A DNA stretch of 64,000 nucleotides from positions 4,526,001 to 4,590,000 of the forward strand of contig CP069300.1 of NCBI GenBank assembly GCA_016839165.1, read 5' to 3'. The notes beneath the pieces were generated by a model that saw only the letters and a list, made by a program, of their open reading frames with translations, was not told the origin of the DNA and made no database searches. Source of the DNA: Bradyrhizobium sp. PSBB068 (lineage in GTDB: Bacteria > Pseudomonadota > Alphaproteobacteria > Rhizobiales > Xanthobacteraceae). Numbering within the stretch: the first letter of the stretch is position 1; every line of letters begins with the position of its first letter. Made by a program: the position numbers and the translations under genes. This document shows, in pieces, positions 56,503 through 64,000 of this stretch.

Positions 56503-57342
56503 CTACTCCGGAAATGTCACCATGCGCGTGAACCGCGCCAGCACCTGGTCGAGCAGCATGCCGACCAGACCGATCAACAGGATCGCGATGATCACATTGG
56601 TGATCGACAGATTGTTCCACTCGTTCCAGACGAAATAGCCGATGCCGGTGCCGCCGACGAGCATCTCGGCGGCGACGATGACGAGCCAGGCGATCCCGAT
56701 CGAGATCCGCATCCCGGTCAGGATCGTCGGCGCTGCCGCCGGCAAGATCACGGTGAAGGCGCGCCTGACGGTACCGACTTCGAGCGTCCGGGCGACATTG
56801 ATCCATTCCTTGCGCACGCCGACGACGCCGAACGCGGTGTTGAGCAGCATCGGCCACACCGAGCAGATGAAGATGACGAAGATCGCCGAGATCGAGGAAT
56901 CCTTGATGGTGTAGAGCGCAAGCGGCATCCAGGCCAGCGGCGAGATCGGCTTCAACACCTGGATGAACGGATCGAGCGCCCTGCTGATCAGGGGCGACAT
57001 CCCGATCAGGAAGCCGAGCGGGATCGCGACCATGACGGCGATCAGATAGCCGAGCCCGACGCGCGCGATCGAATAGCCGAGCTGGATGCCGAGGCCCTTG
57101 TCGTTCGGTCCGTTGTCGTAGAACGGCCGCTTCAGATGCTCCCACAGCTTCGCCCCGACATCGAGCGGTCCGGGCATCGCCGACTTGCCCTGGGTCGCGG
57201 TCAGCCCCATCAGCTTCGCATACTCCGGGCTCATGTTCGCCACAGCGCCCGTGCCGCGGGTCGCCAGGTGCCAGGCGGCGAGGAAGGTCGCGAGCAGCAC
57301 GACGGAGACGATCGCGGCGCGGAAGCGGAGGGACAGCCTCAT
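56503..57342 (-). CDS. ABC transporter permease, nitrate/sulfonate/cyanate type
   Basis: A 279-residue inner-membrane subunit with six segments and the BPD_transp_1 EAA-like loop (EWINVARTLEVGTVRRAFTVILPAAAP). The N-terminus (MRLSLRFRAAIVSVVLLATF) is the first membrane anchor, and the long periplasmic loop that follows is typical of NrtB/CmpB. AGAGGG precedes the ATG. A dispersed repeat separates it from the binding-protein gene. Confidence 0.93.
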   Translation of the reverse strand: MRLSLRFRAAIVSVVLLATFLAAWHLATRGTGAVANMSPEYAKLMGLTATQGKSAMPGPLDVGAKLWEHLKRPFYDNGPNDKGLGIQLGYSIARVGLGYLIAVMVAIPLGFLIGMSPLISRALDPFIQVLKPISPLAWMPLALYTIKDSSISAIFVIFICSVWPMLLNTAFGVVGVRKEWINVARTLEVGTVRRAFTVILPAAAPTILTGMRISIGIAWLVIVAAEMLVGGTGIGYFVWNEWNNLSITNVIIAILLIGLVGMLLDQVLARFTRMVTFPE

Positions 57343-57362
57343 TCGGCGCGCCCTCTCAACCC

Positions 57363-57480
57363 GTCGTCCCGGCGAAGGCCGGGACCCATACGCCGCGCCG
57401 CCTCGGTGGGGCACGCGGGGAGACGCCGTGCACAAACACCGACGGTCGTGGTTATGGGTCCCGGCCTTCGCCGGGACGAC
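57363..57480. repeat. Inverted repeat pair with 28-bp perfect arms
   Basis: Arms 57363-57390 and 57453-57480 are exact reverse complements (core CCGGCGAAGGCCGGGACCCA) around a 62-base loop. This is the CCCGGCGAAGGCCGGGACCCAT repeat I recall from Bradyrhizobium-type genomes. It lies between the binding-protein and permease genes and may lower expression of the downstream part. Confidence 0.8.
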
Positions 57481-57502
57481 GTGGATAAGCCGGTGCCTAC
57501 CT

Positions 57503-58900
57503 TCACGACGACTTCCTGATCTTGAAGCTCGCGAGATAATCGTCGGGCTTGGCCGGATCGAAGCTCTTGCCCATCACCGAGAACGATTTGTAGGCGGTTG
57601 CCGGCGGCGAGAGCCCCATCTCGACCATCACCTTCTTCGTGTCGGTGGCAAGGTAGACCTGCTCGGCCACTGCCCGGTAGTCGACCTCGCCCTTGATCTG
57701 GCCCCAGCGCTTCATCTGGGTCAGCATCCACACCGCGAAGGATTGCCAGGGGAACGGATCGAAATCGACCCGCTTGGCGTCGGTCTTCACGCCGCCAAGG
57801 CCGTCGGCATAGGTGCCGGTCAGCACCTGCTCCAGCACCGTGACCGGCGCGTTGATGTAATTGGCCGGCGCGATCGCCTCCGCGATCTGCTTGCGGTTCT
57901 CGGCCTTCGCCGCATAGCCGGTGGCATCGACGATCGCCCGCGTCAGCGCCGCGAACGAATTCGGCGCCGCGGTGATGAACTCGCGGCTCGCGGCAAAACT
58001 GCAACAGGGATGGCCATCCCAGATCTCCTTGGAGAGGATGTGCAGGAAGCCGACACCGTCATAGATCGCGCGCTGGCAGATATTGTCCGGCGCGAGGAAG
58101 CCGTCGATGTTGTCGGCGCGTAGATTGGCGACCATCTCCGGCGGCGGCACCGAACGGAGTTGCACGTCGGTATCCGGATCGAGCCCGTGCTCGGCAAGAT
58201 AATAGCGCAGCAGATAATTGTGCATCGAATAGTCGAATGGAATGGCGAACTTCATGCCCTTCCAGTCCTTTGGATCGCGCCGATCCCTGTGCTTCATCGC
58301 CAGCGTGATGCCCTGCCCGTTGATGTTCTCGATCGCGGGCACCGTGAACGGGATCGCGTTGGCCCCTAAGCCAAGCGAGATCGCGATCGGCATCGGCGCC
58401 AGCATGTGGGCGGCGTCGTATTCCTTGTTGATGGTCTTGTCGCGAATGACCGCCCAGCCGGCGGTCTTCACCACCTCGACATTGAGCCCCTGCTTGGCAT
58501 AGAAGCCGAGCGGCGCCGCCATGATGATCGGGGTCGCGCAGGTGATCGGGATGAAGCCGATCTTGAGGTCCTTCTTCTCCGGCGACCCTGCTTCGGCGAA
58601 CGCCTCCGTCGCCGTCTTCAACGGGAAGAATTGCGACAGTGCGGCGAGCGCGGTCGCAGCCCCGACCGACTTCAGGAAGGCGCGGCGTGCGACATCCTGC
58701 GGAAACACCGCCCGCATCACCGCGGAGGCAACGATGCCTTCGTACCGCTTCTCCTCACTCACGACAGGCTCGCAGCGCAGCGGGCGCGCGGCATGATCGT
58801 GCTCGGCGGCCGAGCGATGCAGCCCGCAGGCGCAGCCCGATCGCACCAGCGCGCGGTCGGCGTCGAAGGGATCGTCTGACATGGACATGCTGCGCCCCAT
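57503..58900 (-). CDS. Tat-exported ABC substrate-binding protein, NrtA/CmpA type
   Basis: A 465-residue protein. After a 70-residue N-terminal region come a twin-arginine motif (ARRAFLKSVG, Arg72-Arg73) and a hydrophobic stretch AATALAALSQF. The mature domain has LKIGFIPITCATPIIMAAPLGFY and MHNYLLRYYLAEHGLDPDTDV, as in nitrate, bicarbonate and cyanate binders. Unusually, the pre-Tat region holds a Cys/His cluster (SGCACGLHRSAAEHDH, about 21-36). The start is uncertain, as two further ATGs follow within eight codons. Confidence 0.9.
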   Translation of the reverse strand: MGRSMSMSDDPFDADRALVRSGCACGLHRSAAEHDHAARPLRCEPVVSEEKRYEGIVASAVMRAVFPQDVARRAFLKSVGAATALAALSQFFPLKTATEAFAEAGSPEKKDLKIGFIPITCATPIIMAAPLGFYAKQGLNVEVVKTAGWAVIRDKTINKEYDAAHMLAPMPIAISLGLGANAIPFTVPAIENINGQGITLAMKHRDRRDPKDWKGMKFAIPFDYSMHNYLLRYYLAEHGLDPDTDVQLRSVPPPEMVANLRADNIDGFLAPDNICQRAIYDGVGFLHILSKEIWDGHPCCSFAASREFITAAPNSFAALTRAIVDATGYAAKAENRKQIAEAIAPANYINAPVTVLEQVLTGTYADGLGGVKTDAKRVDFDPFPWQSFAVWMLTQMKRWGQIKGEVDYRAVAEQVYLATDTKKVMVEMGLSPPATAYKSFSVMGKSFDPAKPDDYLASFKIRKSS

Positions 58901-58994
58901 TGTCGCACCGAAACGAGGAAAGCTCCGCGATCCGGTTCATTGATCGGCGTCCGGCCGCGTTTTGCGCCGCCGGACGCCGACAAACATGCAGGTT

Positions 58995-59873
58995 CTATGC
59001 CGCCTTGCCGGTCACGACGGCTGCGGTCGGCAAGCCTTCGTCGATCGGCAGCGCCGGATCGCGCGACCACTCGTTCCAGGAGCCGAAATACATCCGCACG
59101 TCCTTCACGCCGGCGTTCTTCAGCGCCAGGAAGGTGTTCGACGCGCGCGCCCCCTTGAAGCAGTAGAGATAGACCGGCGTGGTCTGCGAGATGCCGACGG
59201 TGGCGCATTCGGCAAGGATCTCGTCCTTCGACTTGAAGCGCGGGCCCTCGCCGGTCGGCTTCATCATGCGGTACCATTCCAGCCACACCGCGCCGGGAAT
59301 GCGGCCCTTGCGCGGGCAGAAATCCTTCCCGTAAGGCGACGAGCTTTCGCCGATCCACTCGTCGACGTCGCGCACGTCGAGGATCGCGACGCCCGGCTTG
59401 CCGACCGCAGCCAGCATCGCCTTGGCGTCGATCATGATGTCGCCGGCCTCCGGCACGATCGCGAACGCAGCCTTCGCCGGCACCGCGACGTCGGTGGTGA
59501 CCGGCAGGTCCGCCGCCTTCCAGGCATCGAACCCGCCATGCAGGACCTTGATCTTGGGATAGCCCAGCATCGCCAGCAGGTAATAGCCGCGGCAGGACTG
59601 GCCGAAGCCGGAATTCATCGACTGCTCGTAGATCACGGCGGTCTCCTTGCCGGACAGGCCGGCGGCGCCGAAGGCATCGGCGAACTTGGTCTTCAGCGCG
59701 TGCATGCCCTCCGGCGTCGAGGTCGCGAGGTAAGTGAAGATGTCATGCACATTGACCGCACCGGGCAGATGTCCCGCCGCATAGGCATCCGGATTACGCG
59801 TGTCGATGATGACACACGGTTCTTTCTTGACGAGCTCGGCAAGTTCGCCGGCGGTGATCAGAACGTCCGTCAT
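58995..59873 (-). CDS. Two-domain rhodanese (thiosulfate sulfurtransferase)
   Basis: A 292-residue tandem rhodanese. The N-terminal domain (IDTRNPDAYAAGHLPGAVN) lacks a catalytic Cys. The C-terminal domain has DVRDVDEWIG and the active-site loop YCFKGARAS with Cys238, close to CRKGVTA of thiosulfate:cyanide sulfurtransferases. It moves sulfane sulfur to cyanide or thiols. It is transcribed with the NrtA-like binding protein and cyanase genes, linking sulfur transfer with cyanate handling. Confidence 0.93.
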   Translation of the reverse strand: MTDVLITAGELAELVKKEPCVIIDTRNPDAYAAGHLPGAVNVHDIFTYLATSTPEGMHALKTKFADAFGAAGLSGKETAVIYEQSMNSGFGQSCRGYYLLAMLGYPKIKVLHGGFDAWKAADLPVTTDVAVPAKAAFAIVPEAGDIMIDAKAMLAAVGKPGVAILDVRDVDEWIGESSSPYGKDFCPRKGRIPGAVWLEWYRMMKPTGEGPRFKSKDEILAECATVGISQTTPVYLYCFKGARASNTFLALKNAGVKDVRMYFGSWNEWSRDPALPIDEGLPTAAVVTGKAA

Positions 59874-59925
59874 GGCAGCCTCTCCTGTTGCATGGTTGCT
59901 AGTCTTGGTGGTCCCGAACTTGTTT

Positions 59926-59976
59926 GAGCATGATCTCTTCGGAAAACCGGTCCCCGCTTTTCCGGATCATGCTTCA
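59926..59976. repeat. Palindromic intergenic repeat, second copy of the 15.7-kb type
   Basis: GAGCATGAT ... TCGGAAAACCGG ... TTTTCCGGATCATGCTT, nearly identical to the second half of the 15655-15757 repeat. Its edge supplies the stop codon of the acyl-CoA-dehydrogenase-like gene. Confidence 0.75.
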
Positions 59977-61104
59977 GCCGTCCGCCAGCATCTTGCGCAG
60001 CTGCTTGGTGGCGGGCGTGACGATGGCGACGAAATAGGCTTCGCGAAGCCTGCGCTGGGCGCGGTGGCTCATCAGGTAGCCGCGCGCGCCGCAATGGAGC
60101 ATCGCCGCATGCGCGACCGCGACGCTGGCATCGCCGATGCGCAGCCGCAGCGCGACGACCCTGCGCCAGTAGCTGTCATCGCCATTGTGGGGATCCTGCG
60201 CCAGCGTCATCGCCTCCTTCTCGAACTCGGCATAGAGCTCGCGGAATTGCAGCGGCTGCTGCGGCAGATAGCGGTTGATATGACCGAGCGGCGCATGGAC
60301 CTCGTCCATGATGTTGATGCAGTCCCGCATCAGCCCGAGGCCCATGCCGACTTGCAACAGGATGAATCCGGCACGGACCTTCTTGACGAAGGGTGCAGCC
60401 GGCTCGGCGAGGATCAATTCACCCGGCACGAAGACGTCGCGGAACTGGACGCCATAGGTACCCGTGCCGTCCATCGCCAGGAACGGCTTGCACGGCGTCA
60501 GCGTGATCGCGGGATCGGAGCAGTCGGCAAGGAACATCACCGTCTCACCAGCCTCGCCGCCTGCGATGCCGTCGTCCTCGCGCTCGAAGATCGTGCCGAA
60601 GTAATGGCCGGGCCCGAGGTTCGACACCCACGGCAGCGCGCCGCGAACGATGTAACCGCCGTCGACCTTGCGCCCCCTGAGCTTCAGCCGCTCGATGCCG
60701 AAGAAGCTCTTCATCGGGTTGGAGAGCCCGGTGCCGCCCAGCACCCGCCCGCGGGAGAAGCAGTCGCCGAAGCGCGCGGCGAGCTTCAGATTGGTGGAAT
60801 TGGCGACGTACCAGACCAGCGTGTTCTGGCACCAGGCCATGAAGGCGGTGGCGCCGCAGACCTCGCCGATCGCGGCCATCGACTGGATGGCCCAGCGCAG
60901 GTCGGCCGGGCCTTCCAGCGGCACGTGGCTGCTCCACGCGCCGATTTCGCCGAGCCGCCGCAGGAATTCGCCGGGATAGACCGAGCCGGCATCGATCGCG
61001 GATGCAAGCGGCGCCAGTTCCTGACGGGCGAGGCGCGCGACCTCGCCCGCGATCGTCGGTGCGGGATCTCGCGTTGCGACCCGCGATATTGCCAGTGAGC
61101 TCAT
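59974..61104 (-). CDS. Acyl-CoA dehydrogenase-family flavoprotein
   Basis: A 376-residue protein with the three-domain acyl-CoA dehydrogenase architecture: helical N-domain, middle beta-domain (GGTGLSNPMKSFFGIERLKL, PFLAMDGTGTYGVQFRDVFVP) and helical C-domain. The family also includes flavin-dependent monooxygenases such as DszC and SfnB. A catalytic Glu for acyl-CoA dehydrogenation is not evident to me, so a monooxygenase role is open. GGAG lies seven bases before ATG 61104. Second gene after OsmC. Confidence 0.85.
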   Translation of the reverse strand: MSSLAISRVATRDPAPTIAGEVARLARQELAPLASAIDAGSVYPGEFLRRLGEIGAWSSHVPLEGPADLRWAIQSMAAIGEVCGATAFMAWCQNTLVWYVANSTNLKLAARFGDCFSRGRVLGGTGLSNPMKSFFGIERLKLRGRKVDGGYIVRGALPWVSNLGPGHYFGTIFEREDDGIAGGEAGETVMFLADCSDPAITLTPCKPFLAMDGTGTYGVQFRDVFVPGELILAEPAAPFVKKVRAGFILLQVGMGLGLMRDCINIMDEVHAPLGHINRYLPQQPLQFRELYAEFEKEAMTLAQDPHNGDDSYWRRVVALRLRIGDASVAVAHAAMLHCGARGYLMSHRAQRRLREAYFVAIVTPATKQLRKMLADG

Positions 61105-61140
61105 GGATGATCTCCGCACCTTGAATTGCCTGCCAGGCGC

Positions 61141-61683
61141 CTAGGCGCTGACCTCGAGATTGACGGGGCGCGTGAAGGTGTTGGCGACCGGCGACCACTT
61201 CTTCACATGCGCCACCAGGGCGTCGATCTCGTCCTGTGCGACGCCTTCGCACTCCATGTCGACCTTGACGCGGACGTCGGTGAAGCCGACCGGCTTCTCA
61301 CTGACGTCGCCGGTGCCCCATACCGCTGTGATGTTGAGGTCGCCCTCGAGCTGCAGCTCGAGCTTGTTGACGATCCAGCCGCGATGCACGGCGTTGGCGT
61401 GCAGGCCGACCGCAAGGCAGGAGCCGAGTGCGGCGAGCGAGGCCTCCGAGGGATTGGGCGCGGTGTCGTCGCCGAGCAGGCCCGGCGGCTCGTCGACGAT
61501 GTAGGGCGCGAGGTTGCGGATGTAATTGGCGTGACGGAACTTGCCCTCGGCCACCGTCTTGCACTTCAAGGTCTTGACGACCTTCGGGTTGGCCTTGCCG
61601 TTGGCAATGAGCTGCTCGAGCCCGCCTCTGTCGATCGGCGCGAGACAGCCGGTCAGTGCGGTTTTTTGAGCGACAGCGGTCAT
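61141..61683 (-). CDS. OsmC family protein
   Basis: A 180-residue peroxide-reducing-type protein. Two conserved Cys are present: Cys89 (ALGSCLAVGLHANA) and Cys145 (VDMECEGV), with PNPSEASLAALGSC typical of the family. These thiols reduce organic hydroperoxides or bind reactive sulfur species. AGGGAG precedes ATG 61683. It is the first gene of the operon behind the predicted sigma54 promoter. Confidence 0.9.
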   Translation of the reverse strand: MTAVAQKTALTGCLAPIDRGGLEQLIANGKANPKVVKTLKCKTVAEGKFRHANYIRNLAPYIVDEPPGLLGDDTAPNPSEASLAALGSCLAVGLHANAVHRGWIVNKLELQLEGDLNITAVWGTGDVSEKPVGFTDVRVKVDMECEGVAQDEIDALVAHVKKWSPVANTFTRPVNLEVSA

Positions 61684-61719
61684 CAGTTTTCTCCCTAGGG
61701 CGATGGAAATGGTCAGGAT

Positions 61720-61729
61720 ACCGAACGGT
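61720..61729. promoter_or_regulatory. Predicted TetR operator near the operon start point
   Basis: The dyad ACCG-AA-CGGT, read on the minus strand within AGACCGTTCGGTAT, resembles the AGACCG/CGGTCT operators of YxaF/NemR-class TetR repressors. It lies where transcription from the sigma54 promoter would start. A TetR gene is divergent from it. Confidence 0.5.
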
Positions 61730-61737
61730 CTGTTTCC

Positions 61738-61754
61738 TGCACGAAGCGTGCCAA
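61738..61754 (-). promoter_or_regulatory. Predicted sigma54 (RpoN) promoter of the OsmC-to-cyanase operon
   Basis: The minus-strand sequence TTGGCACGCTTCGTGCA matches TTGGCACG-N4-TTGCA with one mismatch; the invariant GG and GC are exactly ten bases apart. It lies 54 bases upstream of the OsmC start. The element is partly self-complementary (GCACG/CGTGC), which could also explain it. Confidence 0.55.
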
Positions 61755-61937
61755 TCATGCCCCAGGTCAAAAGACGAAATTCCGCAGACGCTTAGGCGCG
61801 CCTGCCTGCCGATTGACCAGGGCGCTGCTGCTCAATCGCCAAGCAAATGCCGCGCGCCGGCGATTATTTTCAGCGCATCGATGCGCGCATGAAGATGCGA
61901 CTTGATGATTTTGCCGCGCTCCGATTTACTGCCGCGC

Positions 61938-62597
61938 ATGGCCAAATCGATTGCGAAGAAAAAACCTGCCGCGGCGTTCAGCGCCGGCGACGATGAATCG
62001 GCGCGCGGGCGGCTGCTGAATGCGGCGACGCATCTGTTCTGCAAGAACGGCATCAACGCCACCGGGATCGATGCGATCATCGACGAGGCCGGAACCGCGA
62101 AGACCACGCTCTACAAATTGTTCGGCTCGAAGACCAACCTCGTGCATGCGGTGCTGGAGAGTGAAGGCCGGCAGTGGCGCGACTGGTTCATCGGCGCGAT
62201 CGAGGCGGGCGGCGGCGATGCGCAGACCAAGCTGTCGCGGATATTCCCTGCCCTGAAGACCTGGTTCGGCGAGGAGCGCTTCTATGGCTGCCCCTTCATC
62301 AACGCGGTCGCCGAGCACGACAAGGACGCCAAGCAGTTCCGCAACATCGCGCTGAAGCACAAGAAGGTGGTGCTGGCGCATATCGAAAGGCTCGCCGCCG
62401 AGATGGGCGCTACCGAGCCGGCCGTGCTGGCGCACCAGCTCGCGCTGTTGATCGACGGCGCCATCGTCGCCGCGATGGTATCGGGTGATCCCGGTGTCGC
62501 CGACACCGCAGGGCTTGCCGCGGGCAACCTGTTCGCCCCGGCCAGGGCGAAGAAGGCAAAACGCGCCAGCAGCGCCGCCGAACTCGTCGCCCTCTAG
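61938..62597 (+). CDS. TetR family transcriptional regulator, divergent from the OsmC-to-cyanase operon
   Basis: A 219-residue regulator. A Lys-rich N-terminus (MAKSIAKKKPA) precedes the helix-turn-helix at about 25-68 (RLLNAATHLFCKNGINATGIDAIIDEAG and TAKTTLYKLFGSK). The effector domain resembles YxaF/LmrA (ERFYGCPFINAVAEHD). ATG 61938 is chosen; 61905 is possible and neither has a clear ribosome site. It is divergent from OsmC, its probable target. Its stop overlaps that of the convergent CNNM gene. Confidence 0.88.
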   Translation: MAKSIAKKKPAAAFSAGDDESARGRLLNAATHLFCKNGINATGIDAIIDEAGTAKTTLYKLFGSKTNLVHAVLESEGRQWRDWFIGAIEAGGGDAQTKLSRIFPALKTWFGEERFYGCPFINAVAEHDKDAKQFRNIALKHKKVVLAHIERLAAEMGATEPAVLAHQLALLIDGAIVAAMVSGDPGVADTAGLAAGNLFAPARAKKAKRASSAAELVAL

Positions 62598-63628
62598 GCG
62601 GCCGATCGCTTCTCCACGGTCGCAATGCCGCGCAACAGCCGCCCGAGCAGGTCCGAGCCGGTGATGATGCGCTTCTGCCCGCTCCACACCAGGATCAGAT
62701 CGTGCTCGATCACGTCGTCGCCCGGCGTCTCCGGCACCACCTTCATCAACCCGATGACGTCGCCGAGCCGCGCCTTGGCGTCACGCACGATGATCGGCCG
62801 GTGCCAATAGGCGGTCGGATCGCTTTCGAGTTGGTTGAACAGCGCATCGCGCAGGAAGTGGTGGGCATCGAGCACGAACACCGGTTCACCCGCGAGATCG
62901 GTCACGATCACCCATTTCATCCCCGACGCATCGATCCGGCGCAGGAACGGATCATCTGGCACGCTGTCGAATTTCGGCAGCACGCAGCGCTGATTGGCGA
63001 GCGGCAGGCTGAGGATGCTGGCGGGATCGATCGCCTCGCCCTCGTCACACACCGAGATGTCGTCGAGGTCGAGGAAGTTCTGGGCGCCGATCGCCTCCAC
63101 CTTGCTGATGTCGCCGCCGTCGACGACGTGGCGGGCGATCATCTGCCGGATATCCTGCTCGCGCAGATAGGTGATGCCTTCCGAGCCGAGCCACCAGTCG
63201 AGCACCATGGCCGTCGGCTTCGCCAGCGGAAACAGCACGATGCGATAGAAGTTCAGGAACGGCAGGAACCGCGCGGTCATCGCCAGCGCGTTGCGCGAGA
63301 AATAGGCCTGCGGGAATATCTCGCCGAGCAGCGTGATGGCGAAGGCCGAGAACAGGAACGCGCCCACGCCGGCCAACACCGAGTCCGACAACAGCGTCAG
63401 CAGCACGTTGGTGGTGACATTGCCCCAGATGATGGTGGCGAGGATCTGATTCGAATGCCGGCGAAGCTCGAGCACGCGCGCCGCGTTGGCATTGCCGCTG
63501 TCCGCCTCGATCTGCAGCCGCAACAGGCTGAGGCTGAAGACCGCGAGATTGAGGCCGGCGAACAATGCCGACTGCAGGATGCAGGCGGCGATCCCGATCC
63601 AGGTCGCGATGATCCCAAGATAGGCCAT
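62594..63628 (-). CDS. CNNM / DUF21 domain transporter-like protein with CBS region
   Basis: A 344-residue membrane protein. Its DUF21 domain of about four segments includes ACILQSALFAGLNLAVFSLSLLRLQIEADSGN and NVTTNVLLTLLSDSVL, typical of CorC/CNNM (formerly hemolysin-like) proteins linked to magnesium or cobalt transport. A CBS-like cytoplasmic region follows (LPLANQRCVLPKFDSVPDD ... VIEHDLILVWSGQKRIITGSDL). No CorC_HlyC domain is present. Ion specificity is unknown. Confidence 0.85.
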   Translation of the reverse strand: MAYLGIIATWIGIAACILQSALFAGLNLAVFSLSLLRLQIEADSGNANAARVLELRRHSNQILATIIWGNVTTNVLLTLLSDSVLAGVGAFLFSAFAITLLGEIFPQAYFSRNALAMTARFLPFLNFYRIVLFPLAKPTAMVLDWWLGSEGITYLREQDIRQMIARHVVDGGDISKVEAIGAQNFLDLDDISVCDEGEAIDPASILSLPLANQRCVLPKFDSVPDDPFLRRIDASGMKWVIVTDLAGEPVFVLDAHHFLRDALFNQLESDPTAYWHRPIIVRDAKARLGDVIGLMKVVPETPGDDVIEHDLILVWSGQKRIITGSDLLGRLLRGIATVEKRSAA

Positions 63629-63718
63629 GGATGCCCCGGCTCACTGTTGCGGCGTTTCGCCGCCATCACAGTCGAACGAGGTGACAGCCGAATGACCGCG
63701 CCGTGATCCCTCCGGCCA

Positions 63719-64000
63719 TCATCCAAACGGCGCGCCCTGCTCCGCCATCAGACCGGCGGCGGCATCGACGATCGCCGTCATCGACATCAAGTGGCAGGTC
63801 GCCGATCCGACGCGCCCGGTGCGGACAACGCCTTGCCGAACCAGCGCCTGGCCGATCCCCGGAAAGCCGTCGGGGTAGCCGGCCGCGACGTCGAAGCGAA
63901 CCCAGCGCCGCTGTCCGTCGACCGTCATGGCGGAGCCTTCCGCGATTCTCGGCAGCGACGGCCAAGCCTTCAGCTCGGACAGGTGCAGGGCCGTGCAGGC
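63719..64000 (-). CDS. Unidentified protein, 3' part
   Basis: The minus-strand frame is open to the edge of the window and ends after 93 codons, so only the C-terminus is seen. The visible sequence includes RWVRFDVAAGYPDGFPGIGQALVRQG and the tail GLMAEQGAPFG. I recognise no family. Codon use and length support a real gene. No signal peptide or membrane segment can be judged. Confidence 0.55.
   Translation of the reverse strand, partial: ACTALHLSELKAWPSLPRIAEGSAMTVDGQRRWVRFDVAAGYPDGFPGIGQALVRQGVVRTGRVGSATCHLMSMTAIVDAAAGLMAEQGAPFG

Noticed and set aside
55589..57145. An apparent 518-residue fusion of permease and ATPase
   Set aside because: The N-terminal part is an out-of-frame reading of the permease gene. 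The ATPase has its own start with GGAG at 56500, and the permease is intact in its own frame.

Overview
The window is chromosomal DNA of a GC-rich alphaproteobacterium, most like Bradyrhizobium or a close Nitrobacteraceae relative. The grounds are gene content, start-codon and codon style, and intergenic repeats of the type remembered from Bradyrhizobium genomes. No database search was run, so the genus is an inference. I see no rRNA, tRNA, CRISPR array, transposase or prophage. Most genes are housekeeping or metabolic, with a few accessory clusters.

Layout. 1-5.9 kb: 3' end of a branched-chain amino-acid-type binding protein, a P1/DmpA-type peptidase, an EF-hand protein, rpe, and a metallophosphoesterase coupled to a Ser/Thr kinase-universal stress protein fusion. 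6.0-7.1 kb: a TetR gene coupled to a 44-residue ORF, with a promoter overlapping a 20+20 bp palindrome. 7.2-11.6 kb: a three-gene ExbB-like operon and a divergent NarX/LuxR-type two-component pair. 11.8-23 kb: purB, an M20 amidohydrolase, aguA, cytochrome b561, murI, an aldolase, a cupin, a stand-alone E2-like acyltransferase, rpsD and a threonine aldolase. 21.7-25.9 kb: three tandem serine beta-lactamase-fold hydrolases. 26-31 kb: a macro-domain protein, grxD, egtB-egtD, an LtrA protein and bolA.

31-39.9 kb: small conserved proteins, an acyltransferase-3 membrane protein, an RND efflux operon, an MFS pump and soxR. Two near-identical SoxR-box promoters with 19-bp spacers lie here, one before the RND operon and one before the MFS pump. 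The second is followed by a broken copy of the RND adaptor start. 40-51 kb: purL, a thioesterase, a secreted phosphatase, a DMT exporter, and a purC-purS-lipoprotein-purQ-Bug operon, so most of this part serves purine synthesis. 51-55 kb: an F1-ATPase zeta-type protein, a LysR/PEP-mutase pair and a second adenylosuccinate-lyase-family gene.

55-62.6 kb is the most distinctive accessory block. On the minus strand it runs OsmC, acyl-CoA-dehydrogenase-like flavoprotein, two-domain rhodanese, Tat-exported NrtA-type binding protein, permease, ATPase, cyanase. A divergent TetR gene sits upstream. The shared upstream region carries a good sigma54 promoter match and a TetR-style dyad at the predicted start point. 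I read it as a nitrogen-controlled system that takes up and breaks down a small N/S/C1 compound (cyanate, thiocyanate, nitrile or similar). The window closes with a CNNM/DUF21 membrane protein and the 3' end of an unidentified gene.
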